Part shown: piece by piece, positions 62,628 through 64,000 of the stretch
How the letters are laid out: each line of letters starts with the position of its first letter
How positions within the stretch are numbered: the first letter of the stretch is position 1
Source of the DNA: Salinarchaeum sp. IM2453
Lineage (GTDB): Archaea > Halobacteriota > Halobacteria > Halobacteriales > Salinarchaeaceae
Direction of reading: 5' to 3'
NCBI RefSeq assembly: GCF_019693215.1
Contig: NZ_CP081183.1
Location: forward strand, 1,987,226-2,051,225
Length of the DNA: 64,000 nucleotides
Position numbers and translations under genes: made by a program
Notes under the pieces: model-generated
Database searches by the model: none
What the model was told of the DNA's origin: nothing
What the model saw: only the letters and a program-made list of their open reading frames with translations

Positions 62628-63445
62628 CTGAAAATACTGGTAAGCTCTACGTTGTGGGTATTGGACCTGGGCTTCCTGAGCAGATGACCACCCAAGCACA
62701 AGAAATAATTAAAACTGCCGACTGTATTATCGCAGCTCCACTTTACCAGCAATTCCTCCGGCAGGGAAATATTATTTCTCAAACAGAAACGGAGCGTACT
62801 CCTGACGTGCTTGACTCTTCAATGGACCGACAATCAGAGCTAGCAACAGAGGCGTTCCAACGAGTAAGAGAAGGACAAACCGTAGTTCACATCTCTGGCG
62901 GTGATCCGAATGTATACGGTAAATCTGACCTTCTGTTTATCATTGCCCAACAGCAGAATATCACGGATATTCCAATTGAGGTTATCCCCGGTGTTACTGC
63001 CGGACTAAGTGGTGCCGCAAAGCTTGGTGCTCCACTTTCAAGCGACTTCTGTACAATCTCTCTGGGAAGTAACTGGCGGGATTGGACTGAAATTGAAACC
63101 AAAATACAGGCTGCTGCCGAAGGCGGATTCGTTATTGTGCTGTACAATTGCTGGCGAAACTATAGTCAGGCTATTGATGTATTGCAGGCTGTTCATGCTC
63201 CAGAGACGCCTGTCGCAGTTTTCTCCGATATAGGTCGCAAAGACGCCGGCCGTCATCCAAACGGGGAAGATCATCATATCACTACGTTAGGTGACATAGA
63301 TGAGATTAATTCACACATCAATGGAATGTCTACCTCAATCTTAGTCGGTAATGAAAATACTGTCATTTGGTCGAATAACCATCGGAAGTACCTTATCACA
63401 CCTCGAGGTACAGAGGTGCCAGAGAAATTTCAACAGTCGCTATGA
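62624..63445 (+). CDS. cbiH1: Cobalt-precorrin-3 C17-methyltransferase-like CbiH, copy 1
   Basis: A 273-residue tetrapyrrole methylase related to CbiH/CobJ. 'YVVGIGPGLPEQMTTQAQ', 'HISGGDPNVYGKSDLLF' and 'VIPGVTAGLSGAAKLGAPL' with 'LYNCWRN' are the family features. It is the first of two adjacent, diverged CbiH-type genes. The glycine-proline loop has 'GLPEQM' where classic CbiH has 'G-x-x-x-MT', so it may have a modified task. Overlaps of four bases with cbiG and cbiH2. Confidence 0.88.
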   Translation: MTENTGKLYVVGIGPGLPEQMTTQAQEIIKTADCIIAAPLYQQFLRQGNIISQTETERTPDVLDSSMDRQSELATEAFQRVREGQTVVHISGGDPNVYGKSDLLFIIAQQQNITDIPIEVIPGVTAGLSGAAKLGAPLSSDFCTISLGSNWRDWTEIETKIQAAAEGGFVIVLYNCWRNYSQAIDVLQAVHAPETPVAVFSDIGRKDAGRHPNGEDHHITTLGDIDEINSHINGMSTSILVGNENTVIWSNNHRKYLITPRGTEVPEKFQQSL

Positions 63446-64000
63446 CAACTACACAACACAGTTCTGATTCTGAATTGAACGGACATATTTTTGCCATCGG
63501 CATTGGTCCCGGGAGCCTCTCAGGAATGACTCAGCGAGCACACAGCGCCCTGAGATCAGTTGACGCTATTGTTGGATACAGTACGTACGTGGAATTACTT
63601 CCGGATGAGATTCTTGAATCCACAGAAACAGTCCATCAAACAGCGATGGGTGGTGAAGTATCCCGTACAGAGAAAGCTATTGACTATGCAGAAACCGGCA
63701 AGGAGGTTGCACTCATTGGTAGTGGCGATCCGAATGTGTATGCACTTGCAGGTTTAGCGCTTGAGATTTTAGAATCACGATCGGCCACAGATATTGAATT
63801 TACTGTTGTTCCAGGAGTTCCAGCAGCCCAATCATGTGCTGCTCGGCTGGGAGCACCGCTGGTTACTGATACGGTAAGTATTAGCCTCTCTGATTATCTT
63901 GTTCCAGCCGATCAAATATTATCTAAACTGCGTGCCGTTGCTGCTGAAGAGTTTGCGATTGCAATTTATAATCCATGGAGTTCTCGTAGAACAGGGATGT
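63442..64000 (+). CDS. cbiH2: Cobalt-precorrin-3 C17-methyltransferase CbiH, copy 2 (cut by window end)
   Basis: The frame opens at an ATG overlapping the previous stop and is still open at the window end, giving 186 residues. 'FAIGIGPGSLSGMTQRAH', 'VGYSTYVELLPD', 'GSGDPNVYALAGLALEIL' and 'VVPGVPAAQSCAARLGAPL' with 'IYNPWSSRR' match CbiH/CobJ closely, more so than copy 1. It methylates C17 and drives ring contraction. The rest of the protein (some 80-100 residues) lies outside. Confidence 0.9.
   Translation, partial: MTTTQHSSDSELNGHIFAIGIGPGSLSGMTQRAHSALRSVDAIVGYSTYVELLPDEILESTETVHQTAMGGEVSRTEKAIDYAETGKEVALIGSGDPNVYALAGLALEILESRSATDIEFTVVPGVPAAQSCAARLGAPLVTDTVSISLSDYLVPADQILSKLRAVAAEEFAIAIYNPWSSRRTGM

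Noticed and set aside
1-64000. CRISPR array, tRNA or rRNA genes
   Set aside because: No regularly spaced direct repeats, no cloverleaf or rRNA-like sequence noticed on reading; a dedicated scan was not possible.

Overview
The window looks like the chromosome of a low-GC square haloarchaeon, most likely Haloquadratum (H. walsbyi or a close relative). This is inferred from several things seen together. The proteins are strongly acidic. Exported substrate-binding proteins carry twin-arginine plus lipobox signals. Many genes have a TATA box about 25-35 bases before the start codon, with no room for a leader (leaderless transcripts). The base composition is visibly AT-rich for a haloarchaeon and the intergenic spaces are long. 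IS200/IS605-type fragments are scattered throughout. No rRNA, tRNA or CRISPR array was seen.

Layout. 1-15.1 kb: a tnpB remnant, an Nramp-like transporter with a GlcD-type D-lactate/glycolate dehydrogenase, a stand-alone formate-dehydrogenase-like molybdoenzyme, a DUF309 protein, a five-gene dipeptide/oligopeptide ABC transporter and an oxalate/formate-type MFS carrier. 15.1-22.5 kb: an accessory stretch with a soluble chemotaxis-type transducer, TrmO, a dUTPase/dCTP-deaminase-fold protein, a 50-residue zinc-finger protein, one intact tnpB and several decayed IS ends. 22.5-36.2 kb: transport genes (TAXI-TRAP, APC permease with tandem Usp, DUF4212/SSS symporter, two half-size MgtE proteins with a PhoU/TrkA-C regulator) with two unrecognised membrane proteins between them. 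36.9-47.4 kb: a second Nramp-like protein, then type II GAPDH, a PEP-synthase-like protein without its ATP-grasp half, a DapA/KdgA-family aldolase, MscS, an aldehyde:ferredoxin oxidoreductase-family enzyme and an MBL hydrolase. 48.0-53.5 kb: a DEDD exonuclease/DExH helicase pair resembling bacterial MrfB/MrfA, then a secreted ComEC-like MBL lipoprotein and DUF3006. 53.6-54.9 kb: an arsenite efflux (ACR3) unit with an operator-like palindrome and a possible leader gene. 54.9-64 kb: a divergent cobalamin cluster, with cobD-cbiA-cobO-cbiP leftward and cbiT-L-F-G-H1-H2 rightward, cut off by the window end.

How it fits together: the gene set suits a heterotroph that scavenges peptides, organic acids and small carbon compounds, routes triose phosphate and pyruvate through an archaeal lower glycolytic/Entner-Doudoroff branch, and makes its own B12 by the anaerobic (cobalt-early) route. 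The least explained features are a family of short two-part repeats that look like separated IS200/IS605 ends, the PEP-synthase-like half protein next to GAPDH, the nuclease-helicase operon, and several small translationally coupled ORFs at operon fronts.
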